In this document: one piece after another, positions 26,765-35,656 of the stretch
How positions within the stretch are numbered: the first letter of the stretch is position 1
Layout of the letters: every line of letters begins with the position of its first letter
NCBI RefSeq assembly: GCF_000091305.1
Contig: NC_013929.1
Span: 5,146,001 to 5,210,000, forward strand
Source: Streptomyces scabiei 87.22
GTDB lineage: Bacteria > Actinomycetota > Actinomycetes > Streptomycetales > Streptomycetaceae
Reading direction: 5' to 3'
Length of the DNA: 64,000 nucleotides
Notes under the pieces: generated by a model
The model's input: only the letters and a program-made list of their open reading frames with translations
Databases searched by the model: none
What the model was told of the DNA's origin: nothing
Program-made: the position numbers and the translations under genes

Positions 26765-27001
26765 ATGGCGAAGCCGCCTGTGCGCAAGCCTAAGAAGAAG
26801 GTCTGCGCATTCTGCAAGGACAAGGTCACGTACGTGGACTACAAGGACACGAACATGCTGCGGAAGTTCATTTCCGACCGCGGCAAGATCCGTGCCCGCC
26901 GCGTGACCGGCAACTGCACGCAGCACCAGCGTGACGTCGCCACGGCCGTCAAGAACAGCCGTGAGATGGCGCTGCTGCCCTACACGTCCACCGCGCGCTA
27001 A
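26765..27001 (+). CDS. rpsR: 30S ribosomal protein S18 (cysteine-containing form)
   Basis: 78 aa. It has CAFC (residues 14-17) and a later Cys-x2-His (CTQH), so this is the zinc-binding C+ paralogue rather than the cysteine-free, Zur-controlled type. AGGAG precedes the ATG. Between ssb and rplI. Confidence 0.98.
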   Translation: MAKPPVRKPKKKVCAFCKDKVTYVDYKDTNMLRKFISDRGKIRARRVTGNCTQHQRDVATAVKNSREMALLPYTSTAR

Positions 27002-27019
27002 GGAAAGGGTGACCGACCA

Positions 27020-27466
27020 ATGAAGATCATCCTTACCCACGAGGTCTCCGGCCTCGGCGCTGCCGGCGACGTCGTCGACGTCAAGGACGGCTACGCTCGC
27101 AACTACCTGATCCCGCGGAAGTTCGCGATCCGCTGGACCAAGGGCGGCGAGAAGGACGTCGAGCAGATCCGTCGTGCTCGCAAGATCCACGAGATCCAGA
27201 CCATCGAGCAGGCCAACCAGGTCAAGGGCCAGCTCGAGGCCGTCAAGGTTCGTCTGGCTGTCCGCTCCGGCGACGCCGGTCGGCTCTTCGGTTCCGTCAC
27301 CCCGGCCGACATCGCTTCCGCGATCAAGGCTTCCGGTGGCCCCGAGGTCGACAAGCGCCGCATCGAGCTGACCTCTCCGATCAAGACGCTGGGCGCCCAC
27401 GAGACGTCCGTGCGTCTGCACCCCGAGGTTGCCGCCAAGGTCAACATCGAGGTCATCGCGGCCTAA
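27020..27466 (+). CDS. rplI: 50S ribosomal protein L9
   Basis: 148 aa, standard length. N-terminal L9 signature [30 protein letters not shown]-type region with the conserved GYARNYLIP, then the long connecting helix and C-terminal RNA-binding domain. It starts 18 bp after rpsR with GGAAAGGGTGA upstream. Last gene of the operon; strong terminator follows. Confidence 0.98.
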   Translation: MKIILTHEVSGLGAAGDVVDVKDGYARNYLIPRKFAIRWTKGGEKDVEQIRRARKIHEIQTIEQANQVKGQLEAVKVRLAVRSGDAGRLFGSVTPADIASAIKASGGPEVDKRRIELTSPIKTLGAHETSVRLHPEVAAKVNIEVIAA

Positions 27467-27487
27467 GGGCCGTTCTCGCTCAAGCGA

Positions 27488-27527
27488 CGTATGGGGCCGC
27501 ATCCTGCAAAGGGTGCGGCCCCATACG
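27488..27527 (+). terminator. Terminator of the rpsF-rplI operon
   Basis: 17-bp stem with one G-T pair (arm CGTATGGGGCCGCATCC) and a 6-nt loop, 21 bp after the rplI stop. Confidence 0.9.
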
Positions 27528-27642
27528 CGTGCCCGGACGTTCTGCCGGCGCCCAGTGCCCAGCGAACATCAGTCAGCCGGCCCGTGGGTTCAGGGCTGTC
27601 GACGGAGTGGCCGTTCACGGGACGCAGGGCGAAGTGGCCCAT

Positions 27643-27656
27643 GTTTCACGTGAAAC
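27643..27656. other. parS site (perfect), between rplI and MATE gene
   Basis: Perfect GTTTCACGTGAAAC, 18-bp dyad, in the convergent intergenic region 26 bp before the end of the MATE gene. Confidence 0.95.
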
Positions 27657-27681
27657 ATCCTCTGGCCCATGTCCTGCTCTG

Positions 27682-29019
27682 TCAGCGGGTCGCTCCGGTG
27701 ACGATCCAGAGGCCGGAGCGGGAACGGAGCCAGAGGGTCAGCATGCGCGTCGCCATCATCAGCGTCATGGCGCCCCAGAGAGCGGTCAGACCCGCGCCGA
27801 GGGCGGGGACGAGCAGAGCGGCCGGGACGAAGACCACCAGGGTCAGCAGCATGGCCCGGGCGAGGTAGGGGCCGTCTCCCGCGCCCATGAGTACGCCGTC
27901 CAGCACGAAGACGATGCCGGAGACCGGCTGGGCCAGCGCCACCACGATCAGAGCGGGGAGTGCGGCTCTCTGCACGGCCGGGTCGTCCGTGAACAGGGGG
28001 ATGAACACTGGCCGGGCGAGCAGCACCAGCGTGCCGAGCACCGAGCCTGTGGCGATGCCCCACTGCACCATCCGGCGGCAGGCTTCGCGGGCTCCCTGGG
28101 CGTCGTCCGCGCCGAGGTATCGGCCGATGATGGCCTGCCCGGCGATGGCGATCGCGTCCAGGGCGAAGGCGAGCAGGCTCCAGAGCGAGAGGATGATCTG
28201 GTGCGCGGCGATGTCCTCGTCCCCGAGTCGCGCGGCAACGGCGGTGGCGATGATGAGGACGGCGCGGAGGGAGAGCGTGCGGACCAGCAAAGGCATCCCT
28301 GCCTGAGCCGAGGCGCGTATTCCGTCGACGTCCGGCCGTAGAGAGGCGCCGTGTCTGCGGGCGCCGCGGATCACGACCCAGAGGTAGGCGACTGCCATGC
28401 CGAGTTGCGCGATGACCGTTCCCCAGGCCGATCCTGCGATGCCGAGATCGGCGCCGTAGACGAGGAACGCGTTGAGCGCCCCGTTGGCCACGAAGCCCGC
28501 CACGGCGACGTACAGAGGGGTCTTCGTGTCCTGGAGGCCGCGCAGCACACCGGTGGCGGCGAGCACGACGAGCATGGCGGGGATGCCGAGCGCCGAGATC
28601 CGCAGATAGGTCGTGGCATAGGGAGCCGCAGTGTCCGAGGAACCGAAGAGGGCGACGAGTGCGGGCGCCGTGGGCATGACGACGGCCACGACCGCGATGC
28701 CCAGCAGCAGGGAGAGCCAGATGCCGTCGATGCCTTGCCGGATGGCTGCCCGGAGATCTCCGGCTCCGACGCGTCGGGCGACTGCGGCCGTGGTGGCGTA
28801 CGCGAGAAAGACGAAGACGCTCACCGCGGTGACGAGCAGGGCCGAAGCGACACCGAGACCGGCCAGTTGTGCGGTGCCCAGATGGCCGACGACGGCGGTG
28901 TCGACCATCAGGAAGAGCGGCTCGGCGACGAGCGCGCCGAAGGCCGGGACGGCCAGCGTGATGATCTCGCGATCGTGCCGACGCCGGGTGGCCTTGGGGG
29001 GCGCGGAAGCCTGTGTCAT
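27682..29019 (-). CDS. MATE-family efflux transporter (DinF-like)
   Basis: 445 aa, twelve predicted membrane segments, beginning REIITLAVPAFGALVAEPLF, typical of the DinF branch of the MATE multidrug/organic cation exporters. The ATG at 29019 is preferred to a TTG nine bases earlier. There is no ribosome-binding site, and a TAGATT -10 box lies seven bases upstream, so the mRNA should be leaderless. Divergent from dnaB. Substrate unknown. Confidence 0.9.
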   Translation of the reverse strand: MTQASAPPKATRRRHDREIITLAVPAFGALVAEPLFLMVDTAVVGHLGTAQLAGLGVASALLVTAVSVFVFLAYATTAAVARRVGAGDLRAAIRQGIDGIWLSLLLGIAVVAVVMPTAPALVALFGSSDTAAPYATTYLRISALGIPAMLVVLAATGVLRGLQDTKTPLYVAVAGFVANGALNAFLVYGADLGIAGSAWGTVIAQLGMAVAYLWVVIRGARRHGASLRPDVDGIRASAQAGMPLLVRTLSLRAVLIIATAVAARLGDEDIAAHQIILSLWSLLAFALDAIAIAGQAIIGRYLGADDAQGAREACRRMVQWGIATGSVLGTLVLLARPVFIPLFTDDPAVQRAALPALIVVALAQPVSGIVFVLDGVLMGAGDGPYLARAMLLTLVVFVPAALLVPALGAGLTALWGAMTLMMATRMLTLWLRSRSGLWIVTGATR

Positions 29020-29026
29020 GAGCACC

Positions 29027-29056
29027 AATCTAATCTTCCACAGGTAAGAGATGCAA
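29027..29056 (-). promoter_or_regulatory. Promoter of the MATE gene (leaderless)
   Basis: Minus strand: TTGCAT (-35), 18 bp, TAGATT (-10), then seven bases to the ATG. Transcription should start at or next to the A of the ATG. Confidence 0.6.
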
Positions 29057-29207
29057 CGCGCTAGTGACTATTACCATCCGCCTGGTCGGACACGGTCTCG
29101 CGTGAAGATCGTGATGATCTTGATCCGGTCGGGAAAGTTTTTCTCCTGCACAGCCGGTGGACGGTAAAGGCGCAGCTCAGAGCGTTTTCCTAGGGAGGGA
29201 CGAGGTC

Positions 29208-29296
29208 TTGTTCACAGGGCTGTCCACCGAGTCGTGCACAGGTTTCGCGGGGTTCTCCACAGCATCTGGGCCGTCGTCCACATGGCCTGTGGATAA
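29208..29296. promoter_or_regulatory. DnaA-box cluster upstream of dnaB
   Basis: Six 9-mers resembling the Streptomyces DnaA box TTGTCCACA in 89 bp: TTGTTCACA (29208), CTGTCCACC (29220), TCGTGCACA (29232), TTCTCCACA (29253), TCGTCCACA (29274) and, on the minus strand, TTATCCACA (29288-29296), which equals the E. coli R box. Four of the six have eight of nine matches. Confidence 0.65.
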
Positions 29297-29477
29297 CCAG
29301 ATTGGCTGACGGTGCCGACGGGCCTACGGTGGTGCGGCGCCCGCTCCTCGGCAGATCACGAGAACCTCGCAATACCGACGCGCCAGAACCGGAGTTGGGC
29401 CTCTCATTTGTCAGTGTCGTGCCGTAGAAATGAGAAGCACGGCGAGGTCCGCTCGGCGGACGGGAGGAGGTCGCTCG

Positions 29478-30956
29478 GTGAGCATTTCCGAGCCCTTGGA
29501 CGACCCGTGGGCCGACAGCGGACCCGGTGATCGTCTGCCGCCTTCCCGACGACGTCCGGACGACGGGGGCCGCGGCAGGGAGGAGCGGCACGACCGCGGC
29601 AGGGACAACGGGGAATGGGACGGCGGGGGTTCGGCCTTCGAGCGTGTCCCCCCGCAGGACCTCGACGCCGAACAGTCCGTCCTCGGCGGCATGCTGCTGT
29701 CCAAGGACGCCATCGCCGACGTGGTCGAGATCCTCAAGGGCCCCGACTTCTACAAGCCGGCTCACGAGACCATCTACCAGGCGATTCTCGACATCTACGC
29801 CAAGGGTGAGCCGGCCGACCCCATCACCATCGCCGCCGAGCTGACCAAACGCGGCGAGATCACCAAGGTCGGCGGCGCCTCCTATCTGCACACCCTCGTC
29901 CAGACGGTGCCGACGGCGGCGAACGCCGAGTACTACGCGGAGATCGTCCACGAGCGGGCCGTCCTGCGACGTCTGGTCGAGGCCGGCACCCGCATCACCC
30001 AGATGGGATACGCGGCCGACGACGACGTCGACGAGATCGTCAACAGGGCGCAGGCCGAGATCTTCGCGGTCACCGAGCAGCGCACCACCGAGGACTACCT
30101 GCCGCTCGGCGACATCATGGAGGGGGCTCTCGACGAGATCGAGGCGATCGGTTCGCGGTCGGGCGAGATGACCGGCGTGCCGACGGGTTTCACCGACCTC
30201 GACCAGCTCACGAACGGTCTGCATCCCGGCCAGATGATCATCATCGCGGCCCGTCCCGCCATGGGTAAGTCGACCCTGGCGCTGGACTTCGCGCGCGCCT
30301 GTTCGATCAAGCACAACATGCCGAGCGTGATCTTCTCGCTCGAGATGGGGCGCAACGAGATCGCGATGCGTCTGCTGTCGGCCGAGGCACGTGTCGCCCT
30401 GCACCACATGCGCTCCGGCACGATGACGGACGAGGACTGGACGCGCCTGGCCCGCCGCATGCCCGACGTCTCGGCCGCACCGCTCTACATCGACGACTCC
30501 CCGAACCTGTCGATGATGGAGATCCGCGCCAAGTGCCGGCGCCTGAAGCAGCGCAACGACCTGAAGCTCGTCATCATCGACTATCTGCAGCTCATGCAGT
30601 CCGGTGGAAAACGGTCCGAGAGCCGCCAGCAGGAGGTCTCCGACATGTCGCGAAACCTGAAGCTGCTGGCCAAGGAGCTGGAGCTGCCGGTGATCGCGCT
30701 GTCGCAGCTCAACCGTGGACCTGAGCAGCGTACGGACAAGAAGCCCATGGTGTCCGACCTGCGTGAGTCGGGATCGATCGAGCAGGACGCGGACATGGTG
30801 ATCCTGCTGCACCGCGAGGACGCCTACGAGAAGGAATCGCCGCGCGCGGGCGAGGCCGACATCATCGTGGGCAAGCACCGTAACGGCCCGACGGCGACGA
30901 TCACGGTCGCCTTCCAGGGCCACTACTCGCGATTCGTGGACATGGCACAGACCTGA
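29478..30956 (+). CDS. dnaB: Replicative DNA helicase DnaB
   Basis: Hexameric 5'-3' helicase of the replisome, 492 aa. A charged N-terminal extension of about 50 residues, the DnaB N-terminal domain (VPPQDLDAEQSVLGGMLL), linker, then the RecA-like ATPase with Walker A ARPAMGKST near 258-266, Walker B LVIIDYLQLM near 373 and RESGSIEQDAD near 432. No intein. GTG start with GGGAGGAGG seven bases upstream. Preceded by the DnaA-box cluster. Confidence 0.97.
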   Translation: MSISEPLDDPWADSGPGDRLPPSRRRPDDGGRGREERHDRGRDNGEWDGGGSAFERVPPQDLDAEQSVLGGMLLSKDAIADVVEILKGPDFYKPAHETIYQAILDIYAKGEPADPITIAAELTKRGEITKVGGASYLHTLVQTVPTAANAEYYAEIVHERAVLRRLVEAGTRITQMGYAADDDVDEIVNRAQAEIFAVTEQRTTEDYLPLGDIMEGALDEIEAIGSRSGEMTGVPTGFTDLDQLTNGLHPGQMIIIAARPAMGKSTLALDFARACSIKHNMPSVIFSLEMGRNEIAMRLLSAEARVALHHMRSGTMTDEDWTRLARRMPDVSAAPLYIDDSPNLSMMEIRAKCRRLKQRNDLKLVIIDYLQLMQSGGKRSESRQQEVSDMSRNLKLLAKELELPVIALSQLNRGPEQRTDKKPMVSDLRESGSIEQDADMVILLHREDAYEKESPRAGEADIIVGKHRNGPTATITVAFQGHYSRFVDMAQT

Positions 30957-31004
30957 CGGGGAAATGAGCTCGACGCGCGGTGTCCGGCCCGATGGACTGG
31001 GCGC

Positions 31005-32390
31005 ATGACAACACCTCAGGAAGAGCTGCTCCCCGCCACACGCCGGGCTCTGCTGCACCGCATCGCCGTCGCCCAGGCCGAGGGGCGCACGCCGTCGCTG
31101 GTCGCGGCGGTGGTCAGGGGCGGGGAGACGGTGTGGAACGGGGCGCGGACCTCGGTGGAGGGGCACGCGCCGGACGAGAACGTGCAGTACAGGATCGGTT
31201 CGATCACCAAGACCTTCACCGCGGTCCTGGTCCTGCGGCTGCGCGACGAGGGTCTGCTGGACCTCGGCGATCCGCTGGAGAAGCACCTTCCGGGCACCGG
31301 CGCGGGGGAGGCGACCATCGCCGAACTGCTCGCGCACACGGGCGGACTGGCCGCCGAGTCGCCGTCGCCCTGGTGGGAACGCACCCCGGGTGCCCTGCGG
31401 CCGGAACTCGCCGACGTCCTCGGAGAGCAGCCCCACCGGCACCCCGTCGGCCGCCGCTTCCACTACTCCAACCCGGGTTTCACCCTCCTCGGCGCGCTGG
31501 TCGAGCAGGTGCGGGGCGCGGCCTGGGAGGACGTCCTGCGACGCGAGGTGCTCGAACCGCTCGGGCTGCGCCGTACGTCGTGGCACCCGGAGGCTCCGCA
31601 CGCCGGCGGCTGGGCCGTCCATCCCTGGGCGGACGTGATGCTGCCGGAGAAGGTCGAGGACCTGGGCCGTATGGGGCCCGCCGGCCAGCTCTGGTCGACT
31701 GCGGCCGACCTGGCGCGTTTCGCGGTCTTCCTGGCCAGGGGGGACGACCGGGTGCTGTGCGCCGCATCCGTCCGGGAGATGCGCACGCCGGCCGCGCCGG
31801 GGGAAGCCGCCGATGTGTCGGCCGGTGTGGCGTACGGGCTCGGCATGCAGCTGCAGCACCGGGGCGGCCGGTTCCTCGTCGGTCACGGCGGTTCGGTGCC
31901 CGGCTTCCTCGCGCAGCTCACCCTCAGTGTCGAGGACGACGTGGCAGCCGTGGTGCTGACCAACTGCACCTCGGGGCCCGTGGTGTCCGAGGTGGCCGCC
32001 GACCTCGTACGCATCGTGGCGGAAGCCGAGCCGCGGATCCCTGAACCGTGGCGGCCGCTGCCCGCCGTGGACGCCTCGGTCCTGGAGCTGGCCGGGCCCT
32101 GGTACTGGGGGACCTACAGCTTCGTCCTGCGCCTCGCGGGCGACGGCGGGCTCTCGCTGGACCCTCTCTCCGCCACACTGCGCGGCGCACGCTTCCGTGC
32201 CAATGACGACGGCAGCTGGACCGGACTCAACGGCTACTTCGCCGGAGAGCTCCTGCGGGCCCTACGAAGGCCGGACGGGACCGTGAGCCACCTGGACCTC
32301 GGGTCGTTCGTGTTCACGCGTCAGCCGTACGAGGAAGGGGCTCCGGTGCCCGGCGGAGTGGATCCCGAGGGGTGGCGCGGCATCCCGTAG
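31005..32390 (+). CDS. Serine hydrolase of the class C beta-lactamase/DD-peptidase family
   Basis: 461 aa. SxxK motif SITK at residues 66-69, YxN motif YSN at 154-156 and an HGG-type third motif (GHGG near 290), then a C-terminal beta-domain of about 100 residues. There is no signal peptide, so it is likely a cytosolic esterase/peptidase-like enzyme rather than a secreted beta-lactamase. The ATG at 31005 has only a weak purine run ahead. It starts 48 bp after dnaB. Confidence 0.85.
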   Translation: MTTPQEELLPATRRALLHRIAVAQAEGRTPSLVAAVVRGGETVWNGARTSVEGHAPDENVQYRIGSITKTFTAVLVLRLRDEGLLDLGDPLEKHLPGTGAGEATIAELLAHTGGLAAESPSPWWERTPGALRPELADVLGEQPHRHPVGRRFHYSNPGFTLLGALVEQVRGAAWEDVLRREVLEPLGLRRTSWHPEAPHAGGWAVHPWADVMLPEKVEDLGRMGPAGQLWSTAADLARFAVFLARGDDRVLCAASVREMRTPAAPGEAADVSAGVAYGLGMQLQHRGGRFLVGHGGSVPGFLAQLTLSVEDDVAAVVLTNCTSGPVVSEVAADLVRIVAEAEPRIPEPWRPLPAVDASVLELAGPWYWGTYSFVLRLAGDGGLSLDPLSATLRGARFRANDDGSWTGLNGYFAGELLRALRRPDGTVSHLDLGSFVFTRQPYEEGAPVPGGVDPEGWRGIP

Positions 32391-32428
32391 GCGAGGCTCG
32401 GGCGAGGGGCCAGGGGGCCGCTCGCGGT

Positions 32429-32442
32429 GTTTCACGTGAAAC
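32429..32442. other. parS site (perfect), convergent intergenic
   Basis: Perfect GTTTCACGTGAAAC between the serine hydrolase and a GNAT gene. It lies inside the 43-nt loop of a 9-bp inverted repeat (GGGCGAGGG at 32400, CCCTCGCCC at 32452). Confidence 0.95.
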
Positions 32443-32470
32443 GTGAGCCCGCCCTCGCCCATCTCACTGC

Positions 32471-32923
32471 TCAGAGCGGCAGTTTGAAGCCCACGTGGGT
32501 CGCTTCGAAGCCGAGCCGTTCGTAGAAGCGGTGGGCGTCGGCCCGCGTGGCGTCGGACGTCAACTGCACCAACTGGCAGCCCAGACGCCGCGAGGAGTCG
32601 ACGGCCCACTCGATGAGCTGCGTGCCGAGACCGCTGCCGCGCTCGTCGGCGTGCACCCGTACTCCTTCGATGACCGAACGGGTGGAGCCGCGCCGGGACA
32701 GGCCGGGGATGATCGTCAACTGGAGCGTGCCGACGACGCGTTGATCGCGGACGGCGACCACCACATGCTGATGGGGGTCGCCGCTGAGGCGCTTCAGCGC
32801 CGAGAGATACGGGGTGAGGTCGTCCGGCGATTCACGCTGGGCCCCCAAGGGGTCGTCGGCCAGCATCGCGACGATCTCCGGGATGTCGTCTTCGGTTGCC
32901 GGACGGATGTCGAGATCTCCCAT
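32471..32923 (-). CDS. GNAT-family N-acetyltransferase
   Basis: 150 aa single-domain acetyltransferase. The acetyl-CoA loop is VHADERGSGLGTQLIEWA near residues 90-107, ending in RFYERLGFEATHVGFKL, a typical GNAT tail. It begins 9 bp after the MarR stop, so it is in an operon with the regulator. A GTG two codons earlier is possible. Resembles acetyltransferases paired with MarR genes in Streptomyces. Substrate unknown. Confidence 0.85.
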   Translation of the reverse strand: MGDLDIRPATEDDIPEIVAMLADDPLGAQRESPDDLTPYLSALKRLSGDPHQHVVVAVRDQRVVGTLQLTIIPGLSRRGSTRSVIEGVRVHADERGSGLGTQLIEWAVDSSRRLGCQLVQLTSDATRADAHRFYERLGFEATHVGFKLPL

Positions 32924-32932
32924 GCGCACACC

Positions 32933-33391
32933 CTAGGCGGACATGCTCCGGGACTCCACGACACGGACCAGCGGGGCCAGTTCGGGGTCCTTGGCCGCCT
33001 CGTCCAATGCTTCGCGCAGGGCCGCGTCATTGGTGGGACGGGCCTCGGCGAGGAGCAGCAGGCCCGCCTCGGAGACATCGGTGTAGATGCCCCGGCGGTC
33101 GGTCGGGCACAGATAGCGCGCGAGCAGACCACGGTCCTCGAGACGGGTGACCAGTCGGGTGGTGGCGCTCTGGCTGAGGACGACCGCGTCGGCGACCTGC
33201 TTCATCTGCAGGTGCCCGCCCTCGCCGTCGTGCTGGCGGCTCAGCACGTCGAGCAGGGAGTACTCCCGCACGCTCAGGCCGTGCCCGGACTGCAGCGCGC
33301 GCTCGATGCGGGTCTCGATCCGCCCGTGCAACAGGGAGAGAGCGCACCAGCCCTGGGCGAGGGCGGTGAGCGCGGGATCAGTCGCTGTCAT
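32933..33391 (-). CDS. MarR-family transcriptional regulator
   Basis: 152 aa winged-helix protein. Recognition region QMKQVADAVVLSQSATTRLVTRLEDRGLL near 75-105 and wing with DRRGIYTDVSEAG. ATG with GGAGGA seven bases upstream. Divergent from the MFS exporter gene at 33532, the classical arrangement in which a MarR protein represses itself and the exporter. Confidence 0.92.
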   Translation of the reverse strand: MTATDPALTALAQGWCALSLLHGRIETRIERALQSGHGLSVREYSLLDVLSRQHDGEGGHLQMKQVADAVVLSQSATTRLVTRLEDRGLLARYLCPTDRRGIYTDVSEAGLLLLAEARPTNDAALREALDEAAKDPELAPLVRVVESRSMSA

Positions 33392-33455
33392 CGGTGTTCC
33401 TCCGTCCGAAGCCGCACACCTTCAGGGTAGGCCACGCGCGCAATAGTGAGCATGC

Positions 33456-33474
33456 GCAGATAGTAGGCGTCTGC
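33456..33474. promoter_or_regulatory. Candidate MarR operator
   Basis: Inverted repeat GCAGA-N9-TCTGC in the 140-bp divergent region between the MarR gene and the MFS gene, overlapping TACTAT on the minus strand and preceding TATTGT on the plus strand. Confidence 0.4.
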
Positions 33475-33531
33475 AAGTATTGTGTACGCTGCATAAGCGC
33501 ACCTGCACTCTTCTGGAAGGTTCCTGTCCTC

Positions 33532-34740
33532 ATGTCTCTCGCGCTCCTGGCACTGGCGATCGGCGCCTTCGGCATCGGTACGACAGAATTCGTGATCATG
33601 GGGGTGCTGCCCGAGGTCGCGGGCGAGTTCGGGGTGTCCATCCCCGCCGCAGGGTTTCTCGTGACCGGCTACGCACTCGGCGTCGTGTTCGGAGCGCCGT
33701 TCATGACCGCACTGGGGACCAAGGTGTCCCGCAAACGGATGCTCATGCTCCTGATGGGGCTCTTCATCGTGGGCAACCTGCTCTCCACGCTCGCCCCGAC
33801 CTTCTCCGTCATGCTGCTCGGCCGTGTTGTCGCGTCACTGGCGCACGGTGCCTTCTTCGGCATCGGTGCGGTGGTCGCGGTCGAACTCGTCGCCCCGGAC
33901 CGGAAGGCCGGAGCCCTCGCGACCATGTTCAGCGGACTGACCGTCGCGAACGTCGTCGGAGTGCCGCTGGGCACCCTGATCGGGCAGTCCGTGGGCTGGC
34001 GGGTCACGTTCGCCGGGGTCGCCGCGCTCGGTGTGGTCGGCCTGCTGGGCATCGCCCGGTTGGTCCCCGACCTGCCGAGGCCGCAGGACGTCCGCCTCCG
34101 GGACGAACTGGCCGCCTTCAGGAACATCCAGGTTCTGCTGGCCATGGCGATGACGGTGCTGGGCTTCGGAGGCGTCTTCGCGGCCATCACCTACATCGCG
34201 CCGATGATGACGCACGTCGCCGGCTACGCCGACTCCTCCGTCACCTGGCTTCTCGTCCTCTTCGGCGTGGGCATGGTCGGCGGGAACCTCATGGGCGGCA
34301 AGTATGCCGACCGCGCGCTGATGCCCATGCTGTACGTCTCACTGGGCGCCCTGGCCGTCGTCCTCGCCCTGTTCTCGTTCACCGCCCACGACAAGATCGC
34401 CGCGGCGGTGACCGTCACGCTGGTCGGCGCGCTGGGCTTCGCGACCGTGCCGCCGCTGCAGAAGAGGGTCCTCGACCAGGCGCAAGGAGCCCCGACGCTG
34501 GCCTCGGCGGTGAACATCGGTGCCTTCAACCTCGGCAACGCCCTCGCTGCCTGGCTGGGCGGGCTCGTCATCGACGCCGGTCTCGGCTACACGGCACCCA
34601 ACTGGGTCGGCGCTGCCCTCGCCGGAAGCGCGCTCGTTCTGGCGCTCATCGCGTCGATGCTGGAACGCGGGGAGAACGCCACCGGCACCACTGTCGAGGG
34701 CGCCGGAGCGGGCGCACGGAGGGCTGTCGTTCACCACTGA
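33532..34740 (+). CDS. MFS drug exporter (chloramphenicol/arabinose efflux type)
   Basis: 402 aa, twelve membrane helices, DHA1 family. The N-terminus (ALAIGAFGIGTTEFVIMGVLPEVA) and loop (GTKVSRKRMLM) are characteristic of the AraJ/Cmx-type exporters. Start at the ATG at 33532. An in-frame extension of 46 codons upstream lacks membrane or family features and covers the promoter. Divergent MarR gene suggests induction by its substrate. Confidence 0.9.
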   Translation: MSLALLALAIGAFGIGTTEFVIMGVLPEVAGEFGVSIPAAGFLVTGYALGVVFGAPFMTALGTKVSRKRMLMLLMGLFIVGNLLSTLAPTFSVMLLGRVVASLAHGAFFGIGAVVAVELVAPDRKAGALATMFSGLTVANVVGVPLGTLIGQSVGWRVTFAGVAALGVVGLLGIARLVPDLPRPQDVRLRDELAAFRNIQVLLAMAMTVLGFGGVFAAITYIAPMMTHVAGYADSSVTWLLVLFGVGMVGGNLMGGKYADRALMPMLYVSLGALAVVLALFSFTAHDKIAAAVTVTLVGALGFATVPPLQKRVLDQAQGAPTLASAVNIGAFNLGNALAAWLGGLVIDAGLGYTAPNWVGAALAGSALVLALIASMLERGENATGTTVEGAGAGARRAVVHH

Positions 34741-34768
34741 CCGCCGGCAGGGCCGCCGGGGTCGTGCC

Positions 34769-35656
34769 TCAGCCTGCAGCCACGGTCAGCGGGGCGTACC
34801 GCCGGGTCCAGTCGCCCGGCAGCTCGGAGAGCCCGTAGGTCATCACCGAGTTGAAGGCGATCGATGCCAGGCCGCGTTCCTTGGCCCACGCCAACAGCTC
34901 CTCGTGGCGTACGTCGATGTCGGTGCGCAACTGGCGGTCGGTGTGGGCGGCGAGGGAGGCGATGAGCGCCTTCGCCGTACGAGTGTCACGGGCGATCAGC
35001 GGGCCGACGACGTGGTCGTCCATGTTGGGCCAGGCAGCTGCGTATCCGATGATCCTGCCGTTCTTCTCGGCCACTCGCAGCTGATCGGCGAAGGCGGGAA
35101 GCCGGGTGAGGACGTGGGTGCGGTCCGTGCCGAAGACCTCGCCGTCGAGTCCCAGGATGGTGCTGAGGTCCTCGGCCGTGGCTGGACGCGTGCGGACGCC
35201 GGTGTCAGCTTCTGCGGGGGTGAAGTGCCCGCGAATCATCTCGGCCTGCCCGGTGACCTTGAAACCCAGCTCCTCGTAGAGCGGTCGTCCATACGGGGTC
35301 GCGTGCAGGGTCAGGGGAGTCGTTCCCATCTTCGCGAGCACATGGCGCATCAAACGGCGGCCGACGCCCTGGCGGGCGTACCGCTCGGCTACCAGAACCA
35401 TGCCGATCGCCCCGAGTTCAGGGCGGCCCGGGGGGCCGTACTCGGTCACCACGCACGCGGTGACGAGGCCGCCCTCGGGAGCGTCGATGCCATAGCCGGT
35501 ACCGGCCGCGAGGAGGAGCCCCCACTTGTGCTCCTCCCGGGGCCAGCCTCGGTCCTCGGACAGATCGGCGCAGGCGGCGCGGTCACGAGGCGTCAGACGG
35601 CGGATGGGCAGAACGGCGGGGGAAGGTGTCGGCACGCAGGTCAGGCTGTCCGACAT
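34769..35656 (-). CDS. Tandem-GNAT acetyltransferase
   Basis: 295 aa with two GNAT-like halves. The N-terminal one carries the acetyl-CoA loop (AERYARQGVGRRLMRHVL, about residues 95-112) and an LYEELGFKVTG end. The C-terminal half (about 150-290) is more divergent. The ATG at 35656 has GAGG upstream, and long open extensions beyond it are intergenic and contain parS. Substrate unknown. Convergent with the MFS exporter. Confidence 0.82.
   Translation of the reverse strand: MSDSLTCVPTPSPAVLPIRRLTPRDRAACADLSEDRGWPREEHKWGLLLAAGTGYGIDAPEGGLVTACVVTEYGPPGRPELGAIGMVLVAERYARQGVGRRLMRHVLAKMGTTPLTLHATPYGRPLYEELGFKVTGQAEMIRGHFTPAEADTGVRTRPATAEDLSTILGLDGEVFGTDRTHVLTRLPAFADQLRVAEKNGRIIGYAAAWPNMDDHVVGPLIARDTRTAKALIASLAAHTDRQLRTDIDVRHEELLAWAKERGLASIAFNSVMTYGLSELPGDWTRRYAPLTVAAG

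Larger units (their letters stand above)
29020..29477. other. Divergent intergenic region MATE gene / dnaB
   Basis: 458-bp gap. From left to right: the MATE promoter, an AT-richer stretch (29100-29190), a cluster of DnaA-box-like 9-mers (29208-29296) and an 8-bp inverted repeat TCTCATTT/AAATGAGA at 29402-29435 close to dnaB. No gene seen. Confidence 0.7.

Noticed and set aside
29190-31886. 898-codon minus-strand ORF opposite dnaB
   Set aside because: Antisense to well-supported dnaB and the serine hydrolase; low-complexity product.
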